From contig BDIU01000099.1 in the NCBI GenBank assembly GCA_002118135.1, positions 124,001-188,000 of the forward strand: a stretch of DNA of 64,000 nucleotides. The letters run 5' to 3'. This DNA comes from Trebouxia sp. TZW2008 (Eukaryota > Chlorophyta > Trebouxiophyceae > Trebouxiales > Trebouxiaceae). Positions 11,248 to 22,492 of the stretch are shown here, piece after piece (position 1 is the stretch's first letter; each line of letters starts with the position of its first letter). A model generated the notes under the pieces. The model made no database searches. It was not told the origin of the DNA and saw only the letters and a list, made by a program, of their open reading frames with translations. The position numbers and the translations under genes are program-made.

Positions 11248-11643
11248 CAGTTGCGGCAGCCCTCCCGCTTCTCTGTGTGATCAGCCGGCCTCGCGCCTTG
11301 AACGATGTTCTACATCATCACATGTAACACAAGGCTTTGGGTTCAGCCAACAGAGCAATTTGCTCTTGCGTGACCAAACGTGGCTTGCGCATGCAATTGC
11401 AAATCGCTCAGTGGCGCATCGCTGATGAAATGGCAGGGCATTTTGCAGAAGTGCCAGGGCGTTTAAATTGTATGCTTTAGGGCCGGGCTGGCATGGTTGA
11501 TGCCTAGCGCAGCGCTGATGTTACATGCTTCTTATGCACCGCGATGCTGATCACAGAGGCGCGAGATTGCGTGCGAGATGCGTGACATCTTTCAGGCAGT
11601 TTTGAGCTGTCCTAAGGTCTGATCACAGCCCTGTTGCAGCGAA
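11248..11643. promoter_or_regulatory. divergent intergenic region APC11 / SKI8
   Basis: About 0.4 kb separates the two start codons, so a shared or abutting promoter is likely by arrangement. I recognise no specific motif. Confidence 0.45.
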
Positions 11644-13143
11644 ATGCGACTGTCCCTGTTGGGAAAAGCCGAGGAGGACGAGCTCCATCAGGATTCAGTC
11701 TGGACATGTGCATGGGGCAGCAAAGGTGACTTGCTGGTCACAGGATCTGTCGACGAGAGTGTGAACGTTTATCACGAGGTAGATCGTAAGGTCAAGCGAC
11801 ATCACAATTTCACTGGGCACACACTGGGCGTGATCTCCGTGGCGGTCGATGCTACTGGAGAATTTGCTGCTTCAAGCGCTCTTGACAGCTTCATCAGAGT
11901 GTGGAACCTGGAGACAACAGACACAGTCGATGTCATAGAGACTCCACCATCAGAGACTTGGTCAATATGTTTCAACCCGCAAGCCAGTCCTCTGCAAGTG
12001 GCAGCAGCTGCTGGCAGCAGCAACAGCATTGCTTTGTACAACTGTGACGGCAGTGGCGCACCAGTCAACACTCTGACGCTGCCAGCGGTGAGGTTCGAGT
12101 GAAAGGCTTTGGTGCAGACACAGCAAAATGTGATGCTTTCATATAAACGTGATGACCTGGATGCAAGCTACTGACATGCTTTGGATGTAGTGATCAACAG
12201 CATTCAGTGACCACCATCAGCCTTTGTGATATGCATAAGTAGCAATTGTTGCTATTGTTCATGGATGCAGGGAGATGAAAAGTTTAAGAAAGATAGATTT
12301 GTGCTTAGTGTAGCTTTCAGTCCAAATGGTCAACGGCTGGCATGTGGCAGCTCAGACGGCACAGTCGCAGTCTTTGATGTTGCCTCTGGAAAGTTTTTGC
12401 ATTTGCTTGAAGGTCACTTCAAGCCTGTCAGGTCCTTGACATTCACTCCAGGTGCGGCGCTATTCTTGCTTGCAACAATTGCACACCTTCAATACACAAG
12501 CCTGTTGCGCATTGTCATCCGTTTGCTGCACGGTTGCAGGCATGGTTTCTGCTTATCGAAGCTCAATGAGGCTCAATAGAAGCTTTGAACAGGCTTCTTA
12601 CAGACCATTGCTGTTGCTGCAGACTCGAAAATGCTATTGACAGCGTGTGATGACATGCACAGTCACTTATATGATGTGGAGCATGCTTCCCTGGTAGAGG
12701 CTTTCTCAGGTCAGAACTGCTAAGTGACTCTGCTTACATGCAGGATGTCATTGCAACGCTGCAGGTGTATGCGACACAGAAAGTGCTGCATCAGCAGCTG
12801 TCATGCTGCCTCGCAATTTTGTTATTTCTCATACATCTGCAGTGAAAAGTTCACTTGACAAGATTGGCTTGATTGCATACACAAGCATCTTGAAGACTTC
12901 TGGGCTGTGTCAGGTCATGAGTCATGGGTACTGAGCGTGGCGTGTCATCCCTCTGGCGCCTCCTTTGCAACTGGATCTTCTGATTGCAAAGTCAAGTTGT
13001 GGGACTTGTCCAGCAGAAGCTGCGCACAGACATTGACTGAGCACACAGATCAAGTATGGGATGTGGCGTTCAACTCATCTGGCAACAGATTTGCATCAGT
13101 GTCAGATGACAAGAGCATCTGTCTTTACGACTATCAGCAGTAG
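11644..13143 (+). CDS. SKI8: Ski8/WDR61-type WD40 protein
   Basis: Member of the Ski8/WDR61/VIP3 family: a beta-propeller shared by the cytoplasmic Ski complex (exosome cofactor) and the nuclear Paf1 complex. Exons 11644..12087, 12271..12451, 12623..12709 and 12914..13143 join in phase to 313 residues, matching WDR61 (305). WD repeats are evident throughout: SVWTCAWGSKGDLLVTGSVD, DSFIRVWNLE, SSDGTVAVFDV, ACDDMHSHLYDV, SSDCKVKLWDL and SDDKSICLYDYQQ at the end. For exon 3 the second of two nearby acceptors (after CTGCAG at 12622) is required by phase and restores the family sequence across the junction. The start is the first ATG of the frame. Confidence 0.94.
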
Positions 13144-13704
13144 CGGCAGCTGTTGAAGCCGCATCTGGGGCACAGCTTTGTGTGTCTTGGAACGCGTGCA
13201 ATGCTGCTTGCCTCATGCGCACAGCATGCTGTGCATGCCCCTCCTGCAGCTTGCTAACATTGCCATTCAAATCAGGCATTGCCCTTGTATGCAGGGCCAC
13301 CACTTCGCATCTCCATTTTCTGCAGCATTGCCTTTGTTTCAAACAACGATCAACTGCAAAACAGCAAAGCAAAACGTGACATTACCTCTTCATACCACGA
13401 TGAACATGCACATTGCATGCAATCAGAAGCAGCAGTGTATATAGCATTGTAGTTCCTGGTTTTCCTGTGATATTGCTTCACATTCGAGTCTACGAACGCC
13501 CTGTCCAGGAGTCTTGGTGTTAACTGGGAGGATCCAAAATCTTCACTTGCTACAGAAAGAGAGTGAGCGTCGACATCACCCAGCTTACTTTCCGGCCTCG
13601 ACACTTGTCGACCGTCTACTGACGCCTGGTATTGGACACAAGTTAGATCGCGTCGAAGGGCAGCGCGTGCTTTCGACCAGCACCGTTAGGTCTATTCTCC
13701 CGCG
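13144..13704. other. intergenic region SKI8 / FKBP
   Basis: 3' flank of SKI8 and upstream region of the immunophilin gene, same strand. No repeat or RNA gene recognised. Confidence 0.45.
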
Positions 13705-16700
13705 ATGGCATCTGAGGAAGGTACAGCTACGAGCACTGTTTGCGCATGTTCTCCGTGCTCGAACATGTGTCACAGCCGTTTGCAAAGTGAAAATTGTTGC
13801 AGCAGAGGATATCGAGTCTAAATACGTGGATGATGCGCTTGATCAAGAGGAGCAACTCACGGTAGGCCCCGCCATTGCTCTGCTGTAGCCGTCAGTCTGG
13901 TAGCAACTTCACTTGATTGGCAAGACTTTGCTGTGTAGGTCGACGGCGGTGTGACAAAGAAGATCCTCAAAGCCGGCAGTGGCTGGGAGAAGCCAGACAA
14001 GGGGGATCAGGTGTACGGTAAGCTGTTCTTGGTGACCTGACACGTCCTGTCATCAAAATCAACTGACACTGACTAGTATGTCTTCACTTTGACAGTGTCT
14101 GTATGAGCGTTGATTTCCTCTGGGGTCCTATGACAATCAGCATTCGTCTGGTTGTGACTTTTGCAGCGTGTGACTTACTGCATCATGCAGTGAAAGAGTG
14201 TTTGGGTCTTTGTTACATGCTTTGCATGATCACCAGGGATTATACAGACAATGCCAAAGTGACTCAATTCTAATCTACAGCATGTGGCAGGTCAGCTGCA
14301 GTAGACAAGATTGTGCACATGCACCTTCACACAGTTTGGACAGTTGCGCTTCATCTTGCATGCTTGCATTGAGCCCAATTCAGCCACAATGTTTTTCCTG
14401 TTGCCTGCAGTGCATTATACTGGTACTCTCCAGAGCGATGGATCCAAGTTTGACTCATCTGTGGACAGGAATGAGCCATTCAAGTTTGACCTGGGACAAG
14501 GTATGATCCTGAAGGCAGTTGCTTCGGTGCTTGGACAGTGCACCTTTGTCGATGCATGCGCTGTATGCTTGACACAGCATCTGCGGCTTATACCACTCAT
14601 GCAAGCATTTGCAAGGCTGTTGCTGCTGTTAGTGTGATTCTCTGACATGATGTGGTGACTGCTTGAACATGCAGCCATGCTGTATACAAGCTGCAGCCAT
14701 ACTGTACACAAGTTGCACGTGACTATGTCTGCTGTCCTGCTATCCACAGCAGCAGCTCAGCATGTCTCTGCCTTGGCAACTATGCACCATGTCATCTGAG
14801 TTTTACTGTCACCTTTGCTTTGTGATGATTGAAAGCTGACTTCAGATCTTGCAGCTGCACCACAGTTATATAAGCATGCACTAACAGTTACATTTCCGGC
14901 AACACTTGCTGCATCTTTATTTGTTGTCCATGCACCTTTTGCAGGCCAGGTCATCAAAGGCTGGGACGAGGGAGTGAAGACAATGAAGAAGGGCGAGAAA
15001 GCTCTGCTGACCATCAAGTCAGAGTATGGCTACGGAGAGAATGGATCTCCGCCAAAAATCCCACCCAACGCCACCTTACAGTTTGAGGTCGAGCTGTTGT
15101 CCTGGAACAGCGTCAAGGATATCACTGCTGCCAAGGATGGGGGCATCATTAAGACTGTGATCACTGAGGGGGAGGGCTGGGCTACCCCTAAAGATGATGA
15201 CGAAGTGCTAGGTATTGCAGTATGTCCTCCTCAACCTTGTCTTTGTGTCATTATGTTTACAGCCATCAGTGTGAACCATTGATGTTGAGGACATGACTCC
15301 TGCAAAGGATGGAGGCATCGTCAAGACTGTGATCACTGAGGCGAAGGGCTAGGCCACCCCTAAAGATGATGACGAAGTGCTAGGTAATGCATTGACTTGT
15401 CCTCAAACTGAACAAAAGGCTTGAAAAGAAACTTGATTCTGATTCAAATTGCCCACAGTCAGTAGTCTTAGACGCCAGTGCCAAGGACATCACTGCTGCA
15501 AACGATGGGTGCATCCTTAAAATTGTGATCACCAAGGGGAAGGGCTGGGCTGCCCCTCAAGATGATGATAAAATGCTGGGTGCCAATTCCCCGCAAACTG
15601 ACTGAGACGGGTAACAAGAAAATTGTTGTTGTCTCAAGTTGCCCACAGCCAGCAGTGTCAACCATTGGTACTGAGGACATCACTTCTGCCAAGGCTTGAG
15701 GCATCACTAAGACTCTGATCACTGAGGGGGAGGCCTGGGCTACCCCTGAAGATGATGATAAATTTCTCCTCACAATGACTGCAATTGGTAAAAGGAACTT
15801 GTCTCAAGCCATCAGTGTCAAAGACATCACTCCTGCCTAAGATGGGGGCATCGTCAAGACTGTGGTCACTGAGGGGGAGGGCTGGGGTGCCCCAGTGATC
15901 AAGTCCTAGACATCAAAATTATTGCTACTCAATTGAGCCGCAGTATACGTATCAAGAAGTCGTCCTTATGCCAGACTGTCTTGGTTTTTGGATTCAGGCC
16001 ATTCAGCTGGTAAGAGTTCTTTCAAGGCAGCCTTGGCTGCAAAGTCGCATGCTGACCGTGAGGAAGATGTGGTGCGTCTGGCAATCCACTGCTCCCAGCA
16101 GGCAGCATGCAACTGAGGCTGATTTGTTGACTCTTGTCGTCCTGTGTGTTGTGAAAGTGTTTATGCAGAGTGTTGTCAAGACAGTGCATACAATTGTTGA
16201 CCACCCCTGACAGCTGTAATGTCTGCATGATTGATGGGCAACATGCTGTGATCATTTGGTGTATGTTGCTTGTGTAACCAACTGGTGTCATCTCACTGCA
16301 GTGCATGGAAGCATGCACTTCCCTCATCACTGGTAATCCCTAACTTTTAGCATGACATGGCGTTTCTCTGCTGCAGTCTGGTACAGTGTATACAATGAAG
16401 ACAAGTCAGCAACCCTGAAGGAGTCATCAGAGGCTGCTAGTGAGTTCATCCTCAAGGAGAGCATAGCAGTGCCTGCCGTTCCTATAGCCGTCAATGCTCT
16501 GGCTTGACATGTCAGTGGTCATGGTTGAACCTTGGCATGCTTTTGCTGCAGTGCGATACACTGTTTACAACGAAGACAAGTCAGCAACCCTGAAGGAGTC
16601 AGCAGAGGGTGGGAACGAGTTTGTCCTCAAGGAGGGCATAGCGGTGCCTGCCATTCCTGTGGCCCTCAAGACAATGAAGAAGGGAGAGAAGGCTGAGCTG

Positions 16701-19700
16701 ATCTTGAAGCCGGGTTGTAAGTTGTCAGATGCCTTGCGTTACCCTGCTGTCTGTTCTGCTCTGCTTCTATAGCCTGAAGCAAACAGTCATAAGCAACGGT
16801 CATGAGCAACAGTCATAAGCATAAGTCTTAGGCAATGTTCATGAGCATCGGTCATCAGCAACGGTCATAAGCATCAGTCATAAGCGGCGGTCATGAGCAA
16901 CGGTCAAAAGCATAAGTCATAACAACACTCATGAGCATAGGTCATGAGCAGCTGTCATAAGCAACTGTCGTGAGCAGTAGAAGTGAGGCCTGGCTAAGCA
17001 TAGTTTGAGCTCTGGCATTTTCTGCATGCTGGGCTGCTCATGCAGACAATGGAAGAGTTCAAGCTGATCAGTCAGGTGCTCATTGCTACAGCTTTTGGCC
17101 CATTCAGGTTCATTCAATAGCCATGACTGCTTGCAGTTGGCTGCTGGCCTGTGCACTGGAGCTTATGCAATATGGAGCATGCATGCAGCTTATGTTCAGG
17201 CTGTGCACTACCAGTGTTTGGGAACAGCCATCCAGGCTCAGTCAAAAGCCACAACTGCTTGTATTTGGCCGCTGGCCTGTGCACTGGAGCCTATGCAAAA
17301 CAGAGCATGCATGCAGCTTATGTTTGGGGTGTGCAGTACCAGTGTTTGAGAACAGCCATTCAGGCTCAGTCAAAAGTCATGACTGCTTGCATTTAGCTGC
17401 TGGACTGTGCACTGGGGCCTATGCAATATGGAGCATGCATGCAGCCTATGTTCAGGCTGAGCAATACCATCATTTGAGAACAGCCATCTAGGTGCAATCA
17501 AAAGTCATGATTGCTTGCATTTGGCTGCTGACTGTGCACATGCTTGGTTTGCATTTGAGGCGTGCAGAACCAGTGCATACATACTGTTTGTTTCAGCATT
17601 ATGGGCCATGACAGCAGTGAACCGCACCATGAGGCATGATATACTGCATCATGGGGCATGCTGCAACTTGATCAAGTCCGTGCAACCGCTGACTTCCAGC
17701 TGCGAGTCTGTATTGTGTTTTTGCTGATTGCACATGGGGTGTTGAGTAGTTGAGCTACATAAGCATACCAACTGTGTCATTTTAAATGGAATGTTTGCAG
17801 ATGGCTTGAGTGGCAACTCTGTACAGCATGCTGAAGTGGATTTGGTGTCCTGGAAGAAGGTCACAGACATCACAAAGGATGGTGGCGTCATCAAGAAGGT
17901 GCTCAAGGACAGCACAGACTACAAGACTGCAACTGTAGAATCCACAGTCAGAGTCAGGTGAAGTTCGTCGCTCAATGTTACCAACATTGATATGTCACCT
18001 GTTGAGCACACGCTGTTGGCCACAAACTTTGGCCATTTTGAACTAATTCTCCACTTTCATGGTGGCTGATAAAAGCTCGATTCCCATTGATGCTGGGAGT
18101 TGTGCCTTTGCCGCCTCATCGTCCCCACCCAAACTTGCCCCACTATTCGCAAGACGCCCTGTCTTGCACCAGGCTGTCCTGTTCAGCTTCAAGGTCCACT
18201 GATCAAATACATCGCCTGGCTGATTGGAAGCACCATGATATTGCAGCTTGGAAACCCACATTGCCAACATATGCTGCATGTACGTTACTGTGCTGGATTT
18301 GACGTTTTGAACCTTGCATTTTCCACCAAGCACTCAACAGTCGTGCAGCACTATACTCTGTTGAGTTCTGACCCGTACAGCCTGTTGTATAGGCTGACAG
18401 GCAAGCTGCAAGATGGCACAACCTTTGTAGAGCACCAGGCAGATGACAAACTTCTGGAGTTCATTGTTGGTGAAGGTGAGACCTTCTGAAAAAGGGTTTT
18501 TGTCCTACAATCATCATTTTGCAGCAATCCATAATGGCATGTGCTGAGCACGCTGCATCATCTCAGCATGCAAAGCGTCAGCATGAGCACGTCAGCCTTG
18601 TCCTGCAATTGGCACATCACCATGTGCATGACCACCTGGCTTGCGACTGCTGCTTGCAACCCTGGCTGCCAGTAACAGTCAAACCAAATGCATGTGAGCA
18701 CTTGTCCTGCAGCACAGCCTCCTGCTGACAGCATCAGTGCCTGTTGTTAGCTTGGACAAATATGCATAATGTGCACTGTCAAGTCAGTGCAGCATTATAG
18801 CAGGAATCATTCTCTCGTTATGCTGAATTGCTGCAGATCAAGTGTGCCCTGGACTTGATGAGGCTGTGCAAACAATGAAGCTCAGTGAAGTTGCCCAGGT
18901 CATCATTCAGCCCCAGTACGGCTTTGGTGACAAGGAGCACCAGGCAACAGCAACCACAGTGCCTGCCAACTCCATCCTGACTTATGAGATTGAGCTTGTG
19001 GAGCTGCACAAGGTGATTTTCTTCTCTCCTCGTATTGGGCATAAGGTGCTGTGCATCGCTAGTGAAGCCAGTACTAGTATGAGTGCTGCATGAGGCAATC
19101 ACAACAAGGCAGCAGCGGCCACAGTGCCTGGCGATTCTACCATGACTTATGAAGTTCAGCTTGTGGAGCTGCGTAAGGTGTTTTGCCTTGCTCTTGTTTT
19201 GCGTGTAAGGTGATGTGCATCGCTAGTGAAAGTAGTGGTAGTTTCAGAGCTGCATAAGGTGATGTCTTCATGCCGGTGATGTCAGAATCAGAGCAAGTGA
19301 TGCATAAGGCAGAGAGGACCAGGCAGCAGCAGCTGCAGGGCCTGCCATGTCAACTCTGACTGGCATGTTTGAGCTTGTTGAGCTACATCAAGTGATTTCT
19401 ATTACTAGTATTATTACTACTGTCATTATCATCATCATCGCTGTTATCATTATTGTTATTATTGTTGTTATCATCATTGTTATTGTGTCTATTATCATTG
19501 TTGTTATGAAGAAGTAGTACTGCTAAGAACTGCTCATTGCGCAGGCCAAGGAAGGGTATGAAATGGAAATTCCTGAGAAGCTGGAAGAGGCCAAGAAGAG
19601 GAAGGACACTGGCAATGAGCTGTTCAAGCAAGGCAGGTCAGCAGTTTCTTGTGTCCTCTGCATTCACAGCTACACACTTGAGTCATGAGGCTGACATATG

Positions 19701-22308
19701 CACAGTCATTCATCAGTCACTAAGCATTGCTTTAATTGGATAGGTTAGCTGTAAGCCTTTTGGCAACTTGTAAGCTGTAAAGATTACCAGTTGTGATCAC
19801 AATTGATTGCTCCAGTACATACCCAGCTGAGCCTGCTGAACCTGTCTAGCATGCGTTTAGAGTGAATACATGAAACCTGGATTACCATGTGGGCTTTCAT
19901 GTTGCATAACTCAGACACCCTATGATCTTCACTCTTGACTGGACACATGCTGCCATCGTCTGCATGCCTGCAGGTGGCTGCAGAAAAGTGCGTGCCATAG
20001 CGTGCTGCTTGAGCTGAGCTGGCAGGTGGCACAATCATGAGTGGAATGCCGTGTCTGCTGATTCAATGCATGCAGCTGGGTACAAGGTGTTGAGACATAC
20101 AAGCAAGGAGTGGTTGAGCATGATGACCGATTTGGGTTGGAACAGAAAACAGCAGCTACTCAGATGGCCTTCTTAAGACAGTTTTGCTGACATGTTTTGT
20201 CAGTCCGTGCAGATAGGCGCGAGGCACCCACTTGAAGAAGTACAAGAAGGAAGTTGAGCTGATAGAGCATGATGATCAGTTTGGGTTGGAAGAGAAGAAA
20301 ATCTCTGCCGAGGTCAAGAAGTCATGTGATCTCAACCTAGCGGCAAACTACCTCAAGGTCAACACATGCAGATTGGACTCTTTCAAAAACTGTTGGTATG
20401 GTTTCATGACTGTGCGTGTCAATGCATGCAGATGGACGCGAGCGCTCAAGAAGTACAAGAAGGGAGTTGAGTTGATTGAGCATGATGACCAGTTTGGGCT
20501 GGAGGAGAAGAAGACATCTGCAGAAATCAAGAAGTCGTGTAACCTCAACCTGGCAGCAACCTATCTCAAAATCAAGGACAGCAAAGAGGCTCGCAAGGCT
20601 TGCAATAAGGTATCATGTCATGCACATTTGGCAGCTGACTAGAAGGCGCAATGCTGTGCTGACCTTGCAATGACACATACAAATCAGCAAACTACTCACT
20701 TGAACAGGTGCTATAGACCCATATCCTGTCAAGAAAACAATATGCACATGCTGCAGAAAGCCTTTCGTCTCCAACATCTTGTTTCCTTTTCCTGCCGGTC
20801 TACAATCGCCCAAGATGCAGCCAACTTCGGCTGCCTCAGCCAAATTTTGGCTCCACCACTCACCTCTGATGCTGCAGCCAATACTCATTTCAACACGCAC
20901 ATGCACAGTACACTCCCTTTGTGACGACTGCCTGTTTACCAAGAAGTTTGCCCTTACGTTGAATTGTCCTTACTCAGAGGGTTTACTGCAGTCGGACTGC
21001 AGTCATTGGTTACCAATGGCGTTGTCCTTACGTCAAGATTGTCCTTGCATCAAGTCTCCCTACAAAGAGGGTTTACTGTACCACATTTACAGACCAGCCA
21101 TGTCAGACCTAGATTCCATTGGTGCTTTGCGCACATGCTAGACACTGAAGAACATGCAATGCGGCAGCTGCTGTTTATGCACAGGTGTTGGAGAAGGACT
21201 CAGGCAATGTGAAGGCTCTGTTTAGGCGGGCTCAGGCCTACATGATGACGCAGGACTATGTGGAAGCCAAGCAGGACCTGGATCTGGCACTGCAGTCAGA
21301 GCCCACCAACAGGTGCCTTGCTGCTGTTTGCAGCTGCTATAGATACTCATGAGCAGTGTTTGGTATGGTTCAGACACAACAGTGTCTGCAGTCAGAGCTC
21401 ACCAAAAGGTGCCTTGCTGCTGCTTGCAAGCCTCACACATGACCTGAAGCAGTATGCACTTCAGTAGCATTGCGTGCAATCGCCGACCAACAGTGCATGT
21501 TGGCACATCATTACCTTGTGACTTTTGAGGTGCATCTGTTTGAATTTTCTGAACGGTACGGCAACTCTCAGTCTAGTGCATCAGCATTGCCAACAGTAAA
21601 GCTACAGGGCATTCAGAGCAAAGGACATGACGCGGACATCCAGCAACTTGGTGTCAGAAGTCCTTTGGCAATTGGTCAGTGCGTCAACAGTAGACCTGCA
21701 ACTGAAGTAGAGATGTCATGGTGAAGCCCTAGCACTTGGAAATACCCTGCTGATTGTGCGTGGGAATGCATGGCTGCAGGGACATGCGTGCTCTGCTGAA
21801 GAGGCTGAAGAGTGAGCAGGCAGCGCTAGACAAAAAGGAGGCCTCTATGTACAGCAGGGTCTTTCAGCGCCTGGCTCAGCTGCCAGATCCCCCACAAACT
21901 CAGCCTGCTCAGGTACCACAGTAATGCCTCAATACAGGGACTGTTAATGTAGTGATAATCTCATTGTAAGGACAACGCAATTGGGCACTAATCACTGCAT
22001 CCTGACTGATGTGCAAGATCTCAAAGAATAAGTGGAGGCATGGCGCACGTATCAGCATAGAATGAACATGCATGAGAGGAATGGCCTGGCTGTGTCATTT
22101 GACGCACCTGTCATGACACTGCCTGCTGTAATTAGTGCTTGGCGTCGGTGCTTTCAACCTTGTGCCTCAGGCTAACATGATTGCTGTATGTGTCACTCAG
22201 GCGCAGGGTGAGAAGAGCGAAATCAAGACGCCAGAAGCTGATCTTAGCAATGCAGCCACAAAGGAAAACCTTCTCAAAGCAGATCAAGACCTGACTGCTG
22301 AGCAATAG
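13705..22308 (+). CDS. multidomain FKBP peptidyl-prolyl isomerase with TPR (ROF1-like), 14 exons
   Basis: Immunophilin related to plant ROF1/FKBP62: prolyl isomerisation and HSP90 docking through TPRs. Exons 13705..13720, 13803..13861, 13939..14017, 14411..14500, 14945..15211, 16552..16716, 17801..17957, 18393..18475, 18837..19012, 19545..19636, 20432..20609, 21185..21312, 21780..21912 and 22201..22308 sum to 1731 nt, 576 residues in one frame (ROF1 is 551). Domain 1 is canonical: [35 protein letters not shown] and [20 protein letters not shown]. Domain 2 is degenerate ([18 protein letters not shown] then [18 protein letters not shown]). Domain 3 contains [13 protein letters not shown] and [14 protein letters not shown] helices follow ([33 protein letters not shown]). 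The 16-nt first exon is unusually small. Several introns carry copies of neighbouring exon edges. Confidence 0.93.
15285..15900 (+). repeat. four decayed copies of the FKBP exon 5 donor junction
   Basis: Near 15290, 15475, 15660 and 15815 the end of exon 5 (source [20 protein letters not shown] and [12 protein letters not shown]) recurs with internal stops, three followed by sequence like the true donor. All four are in the intron downstream of exon 5. Confidence 0.88.
16377..16505 (+). repeat. decayed copy of the start of FKBP exon 6
   Basis: After a CTGCTGCAG acceptor it reads [17 protein letters not shown], matching [17 protein letters not shown] of true exon 6 at 16552. It is still open for about 40 codons and enters in the right phase, but it loses the [11 protein letters not shown] segment and no donor follows before a stop. 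Confidence 0.85.
16785..16975. repeat. 12-bp minisatellite in FKBP intron 6
   Basis: About 16 variant copies of a 12-bp unit of the form GTCATAAGCAAC (or GTCATGAGCAAC). Confidence 0.85.
17120..17545. repeat. four tandem copies of a ~127-bp unit in FKBP intron 6
   Basis: The block TTGGCTGCTGGCCTGTGCAC recurs near 17137, 17266, 17391 and (shortened) 17517, each followed by a stretch containing GCATGCATGCAG. Unlike the other arrays I cannot derive this unit from a neighbouring exon. Confidence 0.85.
19100..19395 (+). repeat. two to three decayed copies of the FKBP exon 9 donor junction
   Basis: Around 19110..19185 and 19310..19395 the end of exon 9 (source [19 protein letters not shown]) recurs with frameshifts, each followed by a donor-like AAGGTG or AAGTG. 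A shorter fragment lies near 19240..19275. Confidence 0.8.
19397..19510. repeat. AT-rich trinucleotide tract
   Basis: Irregular ATT/ATC/TTA repeats in the intron between FKBP exons 9 and 10. Low-complexity Asn/Asp open frames on the minus strand across it are not genes. Confidence 0.85.
20066..20400 (+). repeat. two decayed copies of the FKBP TPR exon (exon 11)
   Basis: Copy one (about 20080..20150) is heavily decayed. Copy two (20213..20360) reads [20 protein letters not shown] and is open downstream, but entered from exon 10 in phase 2 it meets TAG at once. The third copy (20432..20609) keeps the correct phase and is the real exon. Confidence 0.85.
20950..21060 (-). repeat. copy 1 of a short dispersed element
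   Basis: On the minus strand it contains GTAAGGACAACGCCATTGG followed by a TAACCAATG half-palindrome and GACTGCAGTCCGACTG. Related segments occur at 21960..22012 and 45779..45862. It lies in an FKBP intron. Confidence 0.5.
21960..22012 (+). repeat. copy 2 of the short dispersed element
   Basis: Contains TGTAAGGACAACGCAATTGG and ends CACTGCATCCTGACTGATG, matching the copies at 20950..21060 (minus) and 45779..45862. In the last FKBP intron. Confidence 0.5.
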
Positions 22309-22492
22309 TGCACCCGCAGCAGCAAGCTGTCGGAAGTGCTTCTGCACACGCTGTGGGGCTGATGCACCAGTTCTGCATTCTGCAGTATTGAACCACACAG
22401 AAGGTCATGAAGCTACCGATCATTGCTGTCGAGAAGACAAGCAAAGGTATTCAAGCCATTGTTTGCCACTGTCAAGGACAACATGATTGAAG
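22309..22492. other. short convergent intergenic region FKBP / CHID1
   Basis: Only 184 bp separate the two stop codons on opposite strands. Overlapping 3' UTRs are likely by spacing. Confidence 0.5.

Noticed and set aside
19383..19631. Asn/Asp-rich minus-strand frame
   Set aside because: Translation of an AT-rich trinucleotide tract in an FKBP intron.
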